A stretch of 5,671 bases of DNA from a bacterium (GTDB lineage: Bacteria; UBA9089; CG2-30-40-21): assembly GCA_030018795.1 (NCBI GenBank), contig JASEHA010000174.1, forward strand, positions 1-5,671. Reading direction: 5' to 3'. The stretch's first letter is position 1; every line of letters begins with the position of its first letter. Position numbers and translations under genes: made by a program. A model generated the notes under the pieces. It was given only the letters and a program-made list of their open reading frames with translations. It was not told where the DNA came from and did not search any database. Shown piece after piece: positions 1 through 5,628 of this stretch.

Positions 1-100
1 TATGGCAAGCCTGATGATTGGTGCGGTTCTACTGATTATTGGCAATCTAATTGCAGACGTGCTTCTGTCTATGGCGGATCCAAGGATACGGTATCATTGA
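1..100 (+). CDS. C-terminal end of an oligopeptide/dipeptide ABC transporter permease (OppB/DppB type), partial
   Basis: The 5' part lies outside the window. Codons from position 2 to the TGA at 98-100 give about 32 residues: a hydrophobic segment (LMIGAVLLIIGNLIADVLL) followed by ADPRIRYH and the stop. A last transmembrane helix with an NL-x-D motif, ending in DPRIRY, is the hallmark C-terminus of DppB/OppB-type inner-membrane permeases, which form half of the peptide translocation channel. It is the only plus-strand gene seen and converges with folC. The OppD-like ATPase in this window lies about 3.7 kb away on the other strand, so whether they serve one transporter cannot be judged here. 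Substrate (peptide, nickel or other) cannot be told from this tail. Confidence 0.8.
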   Translation, partial: MASLMIGAVLLIIGNLIADVLLSMADPRIRYH

Positions 101-186
101 TATTAGACATTTTGACAGTTTTTACACCAATAAGCTAAACCACTCTTGTTTGTCAATCCGAACTGTCGAAGATAACGAAAAAGCAG
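101..186. other. Convergent intergenic gap, possible weak stem
   Basis: This 86-bp gap separates the stop codons of the plus-strand permease and the minus-strand folC. The heptamer GACAGTT at 114-120 is repeated in inverted form as AACTGTC at 161-167, with a 40-nt spacer. There is no strong GC-rich hairpin followed by a T-tract on either strand, so I do not call an intrinsic terminator, although transcripts from both sides must end somewhere here. Confidence 0.35.
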
Positions 187-1473
187 TCACAATTGCTGTA
201 CCATAAGCAGCACTTCTGCCACTACATACAATGACCCTGCCAAACAAATCATATCAGTATCAGCAGCTGTCTTTGCTGCTTGGGTCATGGCTGCAGGAAC
301 ATCTTCGCAGACCATAGCTGGCACATGATACTTATCTGCCTCTTTGAGTAATTTGTCTGGCGGAAATGCCCTGCTTGTCTCTGGTTTCGTCAGGATAAGA
401 AGTTTCAGCCTCTGATTATTGGCAATTAGTTCTCGCATCATCGCTGTTTGGTCTTTATCATCAAGGATACCAAGGACAAGGATAAGATTAGCATACTCAA
501 AGCATTCATCGATTGCCTGCCGTAATGCCCTGGCACCAGCAGTGTTATGTGCCCCATCGACTACTGTTAAAGGCTTTTGTCCAATAATCTGAAGCCTGCC
601 TGGCCAATGGGTATGGGCCAAAGCATATGGAATTTGATCATGGTCGATTTTAACGCCTTGTTTTTCTAATACCTCTGCGGCTAAAACAGCACAAGCTGCA
701 TTCTGAAGCTGATGATATCCCAGAAGGGATAGATGAATATCAGATAGTTTATAGGGACAAATTTGCCTGTACTCGGCAGAGGCAGACACTTGGCTATCTG
801 TATGGGTTACAGCAAAAAAAAGGGCATTCCTTTCCTTGACTATATCCTTGATTGCTGACATGGCTTTTTCGTCCATCACCCCACAAACCACAGCTACCCC
901 TTGCTTAATAATCCCTGCTTTTTCTATAGCAATTTCCTCAACAGTATTCCCTAAGACAGCAGTGTGTTCAAGCGAAATATTAGTAATGATACTTACCTGT
1001 GGGATAATAACATTGGTTGCATCTAATCGGCCACCAAGCCCAACCTCTAATATTACAAAATCTGGCTGCTTTTCTGCAAAATAGGCAAAGGCAAGGGCTG
1101 TGGTTGCTTCAAAATAGGTAACTTGCAAACATGAAGCCTCAATATACCCGGCTATTTGCTCGGTTAATCGGACAACATCCTCATCAGAAATCTGCTCTGC
1201 CAGGAATGATTCATTGTGGATAGTTATGCGTTCATTAAATCGGATAAGGTGCGGGGATGTGTAAACACCAACACTATACCCAGAGTGTTTCAGGATTGAG
1301 GCAAGAAAAGCAACGGTAGAACCCTTGCCATTGGTTCCAGCGACATGGATATATTTTAGCCCTTTGTGAGGATTTCCCATCAATTCAAGAAGGCGAATGA
1401 CCCTTTCCAGTCCAAGCTGTATCCCAAATTGTTGAAGATTTTCAAGATAGGCTATGGATTGCTTATAATTCAT
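187..1473 (-). CDS. folC: Bifunctional folylpolyglutamate synthase / dihydrofolate synthase
   Basis: Cytosolic Mur-ligase-family enzyme that adds L-glutamate to dihydropteroate and then to reduced folates with ATP, retaining folates in the cell. Numbered from the ATG at 1473 (428 aa, normal for FolC): P-loop GTNGKGS at 46-52, TSPHL at 72-76, FEATTALAF at 121-129, EVGLGGRLDATN at 143-154, the metal-ligand region ISLEHT with His170, and EKAGII with Lys185, the position of the carbamylated lysine in the family. The C-terminal domain has HQLQN at 254-258, PGRL at 291-294, DGAHN at 306-310 and a VLGILDDKD segment. Nothing essential is missing. A TTG in frame just before the ATG extends the frame by one codon, but I prefer the ATG. 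The string TTGATG makes the TGA of the upstream cyclase-like gene overlap the ATG by one base. There is no strong Shine-Dalgarno, which suggests translational coupling. Confidence 0.95.
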   Translation of the reverse strand: MNYKQSIAYLENLQQFGIQLGLERVIRLLELMGNPHKGLKYIHVAGTNGKGSTVAFLASILKHSGYSVGVYTSPHLIRFNERITIHNESFLAEQISDEDVVRLTEQIAGYIEASCLQVTYFEATTALAFAYFAEKQPDFVILEVGLGGRLDATNVIIPQVSIITNISLEHTAVLGNTVEEIAIEKAGIIKQGVAVVCGVMDEKAMSAIKDIVKERNALFFAVTHTDSQVSASAEYRQICPYKLSDIHLSLLGYHQLQNAACAVLAAEVLEKQGVKIDHDQIPYALAHTHWPGRLQIIGQKPLTVVDGAHNTAGARALRQAIDECFEYANLILVLGILDDKDQTAMMRELIANNQRLKLLILTKPETSRAFPPDKLLKEADKYHVPAMVCEDVPAAMTQAAKTAADTDMICLAGSLYVVAEVLLMVQQL

Positions 1474-2189
1474 CAAACCACACCAGTATATTTTACAGAC
1501 AGTTCCGAATGATATTGTCTTAAATTTTTTATATGAAACACAGGGATAGGTTTGGCTGTATTTGAGACTCGATATGGCCTCAAAAGAATAACATCTCCCA
1601 GATCCTTGATATCATCACAGATACCCTGAGTAGCAAGTACCTGTCCGGGTTCAGCCATTTCACAAAATTTACAACACAAATCAACTGGCTCACCAATAGC
1701 AGAATAATTCATCCTGCGGCTGCTTCCAAAGTGGCCAATAAGAACCTCTCCTACATTCAATGCCATACCTACCTTCATAATTTCCAGTCCACGCATCGTT
1801 CTTTCCTCATTAAATTCCTTTATCTCTCTTTGAATTTCCAGAGAACATCTTGCTGCCCGACGAATATCATTATGATGCCTGATTTGTGCACCAAAAACAT
1901 TAAACACAAACCCAGCAAATATCCCCAAGAATTCACCCTCAAACTTAAGGGTTGCATCAATAATCATCTTATAATAGTCGTTGAGAAGATTTATTCCTTC
2001 ATACAATTCCCTTGCCTTAACCGCATTCTCAAATCCATATACCCGGGAAAAGGATATAACTACCTTTTCCTTCTTGCCACCTAATTCATGTGTAACAACT
2101 GGTGCAATAGAGGCATATGCTTTGTTATTTGCTTGGTTCTGGATTAAAAACTTATCTAATCTTTCCTTTTTACCAAAAAAAAGCCCCAT
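1473..2189 (-). CDS. Stand-alone class III adenylate/guanylate cyclase homology domain, predicted catalytically inactive
   Basis: A 238-aa protein with no signal peptide or membrane segment. Residues about 42-222 follow the class III cyclase fold in order: VVISFSRVYGF (43-53, family pattern FxDIxGF), GIFAGFVFNVFGA (89-101, family KFIGDAVMAVFGA), GMALNVGEVLIGHFGS (141-156), RRMNYSAIGEPVDLCCKF (158-175) and EPGQVLAT (180-187). The fold-type motifs are conserved but the active-site residues are not. The two metal-binding Asp are Arg49 and Gly93, the substrate Lys is Gly89, the adenine-specifying Asp is Asn161, and the transition-state Asn/Arg pair is Asp170/Lys174. cAMP or cGMP synthesis is therefore unlikely; a nucleotide-sensing, scaffolding or partner role is inference. 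The start has AAGGAG nine bases upstream. The stop overlaps the folC ATG, so the two are probably co-translated. Confidence 0.8.
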   Translation of the reverse strand: MGLFFGKKERLDKFLIQNQANNKAYASIAPVVTHELGGKKEKVVISFSRVYGFENAVKARELYEGINLLNDYYKMIIDATLKFEGEFLGIFAGFVFNVFGAQIRHHNDIRRAARCSLEIQREIKEFNEERTMRGLEIMKVGMALNVGEVLIGHFGSSRRMNYSAIGEPVDLCCKFCEMAEPGQVLATQGICDDIKDLGDVILLRPYRVSNTAKPIPVFHIKNLRQYHSELSVKYTGVV

Positions 2190-2383
2190 CTTGTTTTTCT
2201 CCTTTTTCCTAATCCACTACTATCACATTTATCGGCAAATTCAATAATTTTATTAAGCACTATTCTATCTATTTTTGCACAATTTATTGTAATGCCTCCA
2301 ATTTGTCCTGCTTTTATGACCCTACTAAGACAATTGATAGCTGACACGACACTGGCAGGGTTCTTAGATGATTTAAACCATGC
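2156..2383 (-). other. Open frame of uncertain status, faintly STAS-like, possibly a gene remnant
   Basis: The gap between gspF and the cyclase-like gene holds one frame open for 75 codons, from just after a TAG at 2384-2386 to a stop at 2156 inside the cyclase-like gene. An ATG at 2398 lies in the same frame but is cut off by that TAG after four codons; the only later start candidate is a GTG at 2347 with no Shine-Dalgarno. The segment SRVIKAGQIGGITINC, then IDRIVLNKIIEFADKCD, has the spacing of a STAS domain's second half (helix, GG, beta strand, helix with a VL-x-x-x-x-x-F-type pattern). The resemblance is weak and judged by eye. The end of the frame reads through the cyclase gene's ribosome binding site, so that part is not coding. 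It may be a decayed anti-sigma-antagonist-like gene, a non-coding leader, or chance. No promoter or terminator is evident in the gap. Confidence 0.22.
2199..2204 (-). promoter_or_regulatory. Shine-Dalgarno of the cyclase-like gene
   Basis: AAGGAG on the minus strand, nine bases before the ATG at 2189. It fixes the start and shows that the open frame running through it from upstream (to 2156) is not needed to explain translation here. Confidence 0.7.
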
Positions 2384-2400
2384 CTAATTTGAAACCATAC

Positions 2401-3588
2401 CTATATTGGCAGCTGGCTCATACCAAATATTGGCAAAAGGATAGCTGACACTATTAAGGCAACGATTATTCCCATTATCAGGATCATAGCTGGCTCAAGG
2501 AAGGAGACGATTCTAAATATTTGATTCTGCAAGGTAATATCATAGGTGTCGGCTATATTTGTCAACATTTGTTTTAAGTTTCCCATCTCCTCTCCGCAGG
2601 CAACCATTTGAATCATCAGTTCTGGAAAAACCCTTGCCTCTCGAAGAGGTATTGCTATTCCAGACCCTTCCTTTATCTTGCTTTGAACGATCATTATTCG
2701 TTTAAGGATAATACTATTGGTAATGCTGTCCTTGGCAATCCTGACCGCATCAACAATAGGTATCCCCCCATCTAAGAGGGTGGACATGCTTCTGCAGAAT
2801 CTGGCTGCACAAAGGAGTTTTACTAAGAATCCAATCCAGGGAATGGCTAAAACACACCAGTCAGACATAGCCGCTCCGGTTTTTGTTTTCAGGGCAAGCT
2901 TATATCCTATAATCCCTCCAACAAGAAGGCAAGCAAATAACCACCAATAGCCGCTCATTGTCTGGCTTATCCATAATAATATTTGGGTTGGAACAGGGAG
3001 TGCCTCTCCCATCTGTTGAAAGATAGAGACAAATCTTGGGATAACAAGGACAAAAACAGTTATAATTACCAACCCTCCAACACCAATCATCAAAAAGGGA
3101 TAGATTAACATGGATATTATTCGGGATATCAATGCCTCTTGTTTCTTAAAAAGCTCATGAATCCTTTCCAGAGCAAGATTCAATGTCCCGCTGGTTTCTC
3201 CAATCTTGATCATAACTATCTCAAGGTTTGAAAAAAGGTGTGGATAGGCAGACATTGCAGTAGAAAGGCTGTTGCCTTTTTGAATGTCTTCTTTTATTTG
3301 CAACAGGATCTCTTTTCTTTGCTTGTTTTCTGTAACCCGGACAAGGATGTCTAACCCTTTATCAATGGTAATCCCTGCAGAAATGAGGCTGGAAAGTTGT
3401 TGAATAATCAAGCCTGCCTCTTTTCTCTTGAGATTAAAAAAGACAGGCTTCTTTTTGGAAGCTATCTTTATTGGGCAAAGCCCCTTCTGCCTAATGTATT
3501 CTACAACAGATGCCTCTGTTTCTCTCTGGATAATCCCTTCATAGATAATGCCGTCTTTGTCGGCTGCTTTATAGATAAATGCAGGCAT
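2401..3588 (-). CDS. GspF/PilC-family inner-membrane platform protein of type II secretion / type IV pilus
   Basis: This polytopic inner-membrane protein forms the platform on which the assembly ATPase (GspE/PilB) acts to build pseudopili or pili. I start it at the ATG at 3588, giving 395 aa, normal for the family. MPAFIYKAADKDG is the typical GspF/PilC N-terminus, and AAGGAG lies eight bases upstream. The longer open frame back to 3777 only reads through repeats. Two T2SSF domains lie at about 60-182 and 262-384, each with the conserved glutamate-glycine motif (GETSGTL at 130-136, GEEMGNL at 332-338). Membrane segments are at about 162-186, 214-233 and 366-388. The C-terminus LLPIFGMSQLPI resembles the LLPIFEMNQL ending of GspF more than PilC, so type II secretion is slightly favoured. 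No gspE, gspG or pilin gene is in the window. It lies upstream of the cyclase-like gene on the same strand, 211 bases away. Confidence 0.9.
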   Translation of the reverse strand: MPAFIYKAADKDGIIYEGIIQRETEASVVEYIRQKGLCPIKIASKKKPVFFNLKRKEAGLIIQQLSSLISAGITIDKGLDILVRVTENKQRKEILLQIKEDIQKGNSLSTAMSAYPHLFSNLEIVMIKIGETSGTLNLALERIHELFKKQEALISRIISMLIYPFLMIGVGGLVIITVFVLVIPRFVSIFQQMGEALPVPTQILLWISQTMSGYWWLFACLLVGGIIGYKLALKTKTGAAMSDWCVLAIPWIGFLVKLLCAARFCRSMSTLLDGGIPIVDAVRIAKDSITNSIILKRIMIVQSKIKEGSGIAIPLREARVFPELMIQMVACGEEMGNLKQMLTNIADTYDITLQNQIFRIVSFLEPAMILIMGIIVALIVSAILLPIFGMSQLPI

Positions 3589-3596
3589 GATTGATA

Positions 3597-3602
3597 CTCC
3601 TT
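3597..3602 (-). promoter_or_regulatory. Shine-Dalgarno that fixes the gspF-like start
   Basis: AAGGAG on the minus strand with an eight-base spacer to the ATG at 3588. Together with the family-typical N-terminus it rules out the start 63 codons upstream at 3777. Confidence 0.8.
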
Positions 3603-3658
3603 GGACATTCGATAAAGCACATAGAGAGTTGATATGGGCAAGCTGGCATAGAAAACAT

Positions 3659-3699
3659 TCTCCTCTCCCTAACCCTCTCTCACCAGGGAAAAAGGGAAT
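3659..3699. repeat. Dispersed intergenic repeat copy, CCCTAACCCTCTC type
   Basis: The stretch starting TCCTCTCCCTAACCC, followed by CTCTCTCACCAGGGAAAA, looks like the short repeats with a GGGTTAGGG core scattered between genes in many bacterial genomes. In translation it gives the familiar PGERGLGRGE string that contaminates over-extended gene models. Here it lies upstream of the gspF-like gene and is the reason the open frame extends too far. A short TCCCT/AGGGA pair (3666-3670, 3685-3689) could form a small stem. Family membership is from memory of the motif; copy number in this genome cannot be seen. Confidence 0.55.
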
Positions 3700-3742
3700 A
3701 ATCTTGCTTGCACCTATTACCTCATGACATTTGATCTTATGG

Positions 3743-3810
3743 GTAGGGTGGGCAATGCCCACCAACTTGTTTACCATCTACACCTTTTTGGTGGGCAGTG
3801 CCCACCCTAC
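3743..3810. repeat. Nested inverted repeat (23-bp arms, each itself a palindrome), MITE-like or REP-like
   Basis: Left arm 3743-3765 and right arm 3788-3810 are reverse complements with a single mismatch (A at 3755), separated by 22 bases. Inside each arm is a second palindrome with an 8-bp stem: GGTGGGCA, one central base, TGCCCACC (3747-3763 and 3790-3806). The region can fold as one long hairpin or as two short ones. It lies 22 bases downstream of the oppD-like stop and upstream of the gspF-like gene. No T-tract follows the stem on the minus strand, so it is not a classical terminator, though a long GC-rich hairpin could still stabilise the oppD 3' end. I see no target-site duplication (CTTATG on the left, TTGTAA on the right). 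Confidence 0.85.
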
Positions 3811-3832
3811 TTGTAACCTGCAATTTTAATTG

Positions 3833-4861
3833 TCATGAAGTGCTATATTCTCTCAACTCAAAGCACCTTATCCCATGATCTTCTCCATAGAGGCGAATCT
3901 CTGGCTCAATCTCTCTGCACCTTTGAACAGCATTTGGACATCTTGGATGAAATCTGCATCCAGCCAGGATATCCATGGGGTTAGGAACAACACCCGGGAT
4001 AGTATTGAGTCGTTTTGAAACAGATGTCAGGGGTGGAGACTCATCTTTAGCACTCGTGAAATCTATATTTGGAATAGAATTTATCAACCCTCTGGTATAG
4101 GGATGAAGGAGAGATGCAGGATTTTTGACAGCAGTAAATATCTGGTTTGTTCTGGCATATTCTACAATCTTGCCGGCATACATGATGATAACCCTTTTAG
4201 TAATAGCAGAGATGATGCTCAGGTCATGGGTAATAAGCAGAACAGACATGGTTAATTTAGTTTGAAGGTGCTGGATTAGATCCAATATCTGTGCCTGGAT
4301 GGTTACATCTAAGGCAGTAGTTGGCTCATCAGCAATAAGTATCTCTGGATGAGTGACAAGGGACATGGCAATCATGATTCGTTGATTCATGCCTCCGCTT
4401 AATTGGTGGGGGTATCGATTGAATTGTTCTTCAGGGGATGGCAATCCGCATAATCCCAGCATTTCAATGGCTTTTTCAACGGCTGCGGACTTGCTTATCT
4501 TTTGATGAAGGATAATTGCTTCACAGATTTGATTGCCTACGGTAAAAACAGGGTTCAAGGATGTAACTGGATCCTGGAATATCATGGATATCCCTTTTCC
4601 CCGAATTTCTCGCATCTGAGAAGGGCTGTATTTTAATAAATCGTTTTCTCGATACAGTATCTCGCCGCTTACCTTTGCCTTAGAGGGAAGTAATCGAAGA
4701 ATGGATAAGGCTGTCATAGACTTTCCACAACCGCTCTCTCCAATAATACCTACAATCTCTCCCTTATTTATCTCAAAATCCACACCATCTACAGCCCTGA
4801 CAACCCCTTCAGGGGTATGAATATGAGTCTTTAATCCTTTAACATTCAGCAATGTTTCCAT
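3833..4861 (-). CDS. Oligopeptide/dipeptide ABC transporter ATP-binding protein (OppD/DppD family)
   Basis: Cytoplasmic ATPase that powers peptide (or related, e.g. nickel) uptake through an OppB/OppC-type channel. From the ATG at 4861 it is 342 aa, normal for the family: Walker A GESGCGKS at 41-48, Q-loop FQDP at 95-98, signature LSGGMNQR at 154-161 (Asn where Arg or Lys is usual), Walker B ILIADEP at 174-180, D-loop ALDV at 183-186, H-loop His212. The C-terminal oligo_HPY region holds Cys302, Cys308, Cys315 and Cys333 (C-x5-C-x6-C-x17-C), the pattern that binds a [4Fe-4S] cluster in DppD homologues. Two ATGs are adjacent (4864 and 4861); AGGAG is four bases from the first and seven from the second, so I take the second. 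The frame extends to 4924 only by reading through a repeat. No oppF or permease gene adjoins it, so it looks isolated. Confidence 0.93.
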   Translation of the reverse strand: METLLNVKGLKTHIHTPEGVVRAVDGVDFEINKGEIVGIIGESGCGKSMTALSILRLLPSKAKVSGEILYRENDLLKYSPSQMREIRGKGISMIFQDPVTSLNPVFTVGNQICEAIILHQKISKSAAVEKAIEMLGLCGLPSPEEQFNRYPHQLSGGMNQRIMIAMSLVTHPEILIADEPTTALDVTIQAQILDLIQHLQTKLTMSVLLITHDLSIISAITKRVIIMYAGKIVEYARTNQIFTAVKNPASLLHPYTRGLINSIPNIDFTSAKDESPPLTSVSKRLNTIPGVVPNPMDILAGCRFHPRCPNAVQRCREIEPEIRLYGEDHGIRCFELREYSTS

Positions 4862-4868
4862 CATAGTG

Positions 4869-4873
4869 CTCCT
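4869..4873 (-). promoter_or_regulatory. Shine-Dalgarno that fixes the oppD-like start
   Basis: AGGAG on the minus strand, seven bases before the ATG at 4861. It directly abuts the dispersed repeat on its 5' side, so the repeat forms part of the mRNA leader unless transcription begins between them. Confidence 0.7.
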
Positions 4874-4874
4874 G

Positions 4875-4910
4875 TCACCCCTAACCCATTCTTGAAAAGG
4901 AGGGGAGTTT
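4875..4910. repeat. Dispersed intergenic repeat copy, CCCCTCCTTTTCAAG type
   Basis: On the minus strand ACTCCCCTCCTTTTCAAG is followed by AATGGGTTAGGGGTGA. This is the kind of short repeat that translates as NSPPFQEWVRG and is common between bacterial genes. CCCCT and AGGGG at its ends could pair to make an imperfect hairpin. It shares the GGGTTAGGG-like core with the copy upstream of the gspF-like gene but is otherwise different. It causes the false 21-codon N-terminal extension of the oppD frame. The assignment is by motif recognition only. Confidence 0.5.
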
Positions 4911-4979
4911 TGGTTGTGTTGCAATCTTTTTCCTTGTAAGCCTTAGTTTCCCACACAGTAAAGTTACGAAAATTGCAAG

Positions 4980-5615
4980 TTATACTAATATCATGTCAAT
5001 CACAAGATTTCTTTCCATTTCTCTTTCTAAAAGAGGTTCTGCTACATCCAGAAAGTCAAGGATATATGTATCTTTCATTGCCAGATCTGCCTGTTCTGCT
5101 AAATGAGCGGGGAGAGTTTTTGGGAAAATTATGCATCTTCTCTATCGTTGCCTGTTTATACGCTTCTGCCTCAATCTGATGAACAAGGACATCCCTGCTC
5201 CAACCAAATTGGATGATCCTCTGGATATAGAATTCTCTTTTTTCATATCCTTTACCTTGGACATTACGACCAAATTTTGTCCCCAGGGAATTTCTCCAAC
5301 AAGTTGTTGGAGATTTGGAAAATCTTTATATTCTAAATAAAACTGACGCATATACCATAAATTTTGGACAGAGTATCCCCTTATGTCAGAGAATTCCTGT
5401 CGCAAATCTTTGGAAAGCTTTTCAACAACACTTTTACCCCAACCAAATCTTTCCTGCCTTTCTACAATATTTCCCCCAATATTCCAATATAATTTTATTA
5501 ACTCTCTGTTTAATCCACGATAAGCAGTAACACGAGCAGAGGCAATCTTTTCCTTTATCTCTTTTACGAATTGAAGGTAATCAGATTTTAGTATTGGTTC
5601 TTTTTTACTTGCCAT
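4980..5615 (-). pseudogene. YhcG/DUF1016-family PDDEXK nuclease gene, two frameshifts and loss of the C-terminal nuclease half
   Basis: The first 126 residues from the ATG at 5615 (AAGGAG, seven-base spacer) match the DUF1016 N-terminal domain: LYWNIGGNIVERQ (42-54), GWGKSVVEKLSKDL (58-71), YSVQNLWYMRQFY (81-93), IPWGQNLVVMSKVKD (109-123). The original frame then ends at a TAG at 5142, but the family sequence continues one frame over from the A6 run at 5238-5243 (REFYIQRIIQFGWSRDVLVHQ...). It returns to the first frame at the A5 run at 5117-5121 (KTLPAHLAEQADLAMKD..., then LDVAEPLLERE). It stops at a TAA at 4980-4982. One base missing and one extra in A runs compensate. The conceptual product is about 211 residues against roughly 340-370 for the family, so the C-terminal PDDEXK nuclease part is absent. 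Intact relatives often accompany restriction-modification and defence genes; none is seen here. Sequencing error could explain the frameshifts but not the truncation. Confidence 0.85.
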
Positions 5616-5622
5616 TACTTTA

Positions 5623-5628
5623 CTCCTT
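5623..5628 (-). promoter_or_regulatory. Shine-Dalgarno of the yhcG-like gene
   Basis: AAGGAG on the minus strand, seven bases before the ATG at 5615. A well-placed site in front of a broken gene suggests the damage is recent or is partly a sequencing artefact. Confidence 0.65.

Noticed and set aside
836..1084. Plus-strand open frame opposite folC (82 codons)
   Set aside because: Lies wholly inside folC on the other strand. Its translation is low-complexity and matches no family I know; it is a shadow of the real gene.
1731..2247. Two plus-strand open frames opposite the cyclase-like gene
   Set aside because: They overlap each other and a well-supported minus-strand gene, and have no ribosome site or recognisable domain.
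2190..2400. Sigma-70 type promoter for the cyclase-like gene
   Set aside because: Several AT-rich and TTG-type hexamers occur, but none has a proper -35/-10 pair with 16-18 base spacing.
2717..2950. Plus-strand open frame opposite the gspF-like gene
   Set aside because: Antisense shadow of a conserved membrane-protein gene, with no independent support.
3743..3832. Intrinsic terminator for oppD
   Set aside because: There is a strong hairpin but no T-tract after it on the minus strand; AAAAA follows instead. Kept as a repeat, not a terminator.
4384..4400. Asn in place of Arg/Lys in the LSGGMNQR signature as a sign of an inactive ATPase
   Set aside because: The core LSGG, both Walker motifs, the Q-loop, D-loop and H-loop are intact, so this is tolerable variation.
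5142..5240. The C-terminal tail of the unshifted yhcG frame (ENSISRGSSNLVGAGM...) as real protein
   Set aside because: The overlapping frame over the same bases gives EFYIQRIIQFGWSRDVLVHQ, which is the conserved family sequence.
4973..5530. Plus-strand open frames opposite the yhcG-like pseudogene
   Set aside because: The minus-strand reading gives strong YhcG motifs through the whole stretch once two frameshifts are allowed; the plus-strand frames show no domain.
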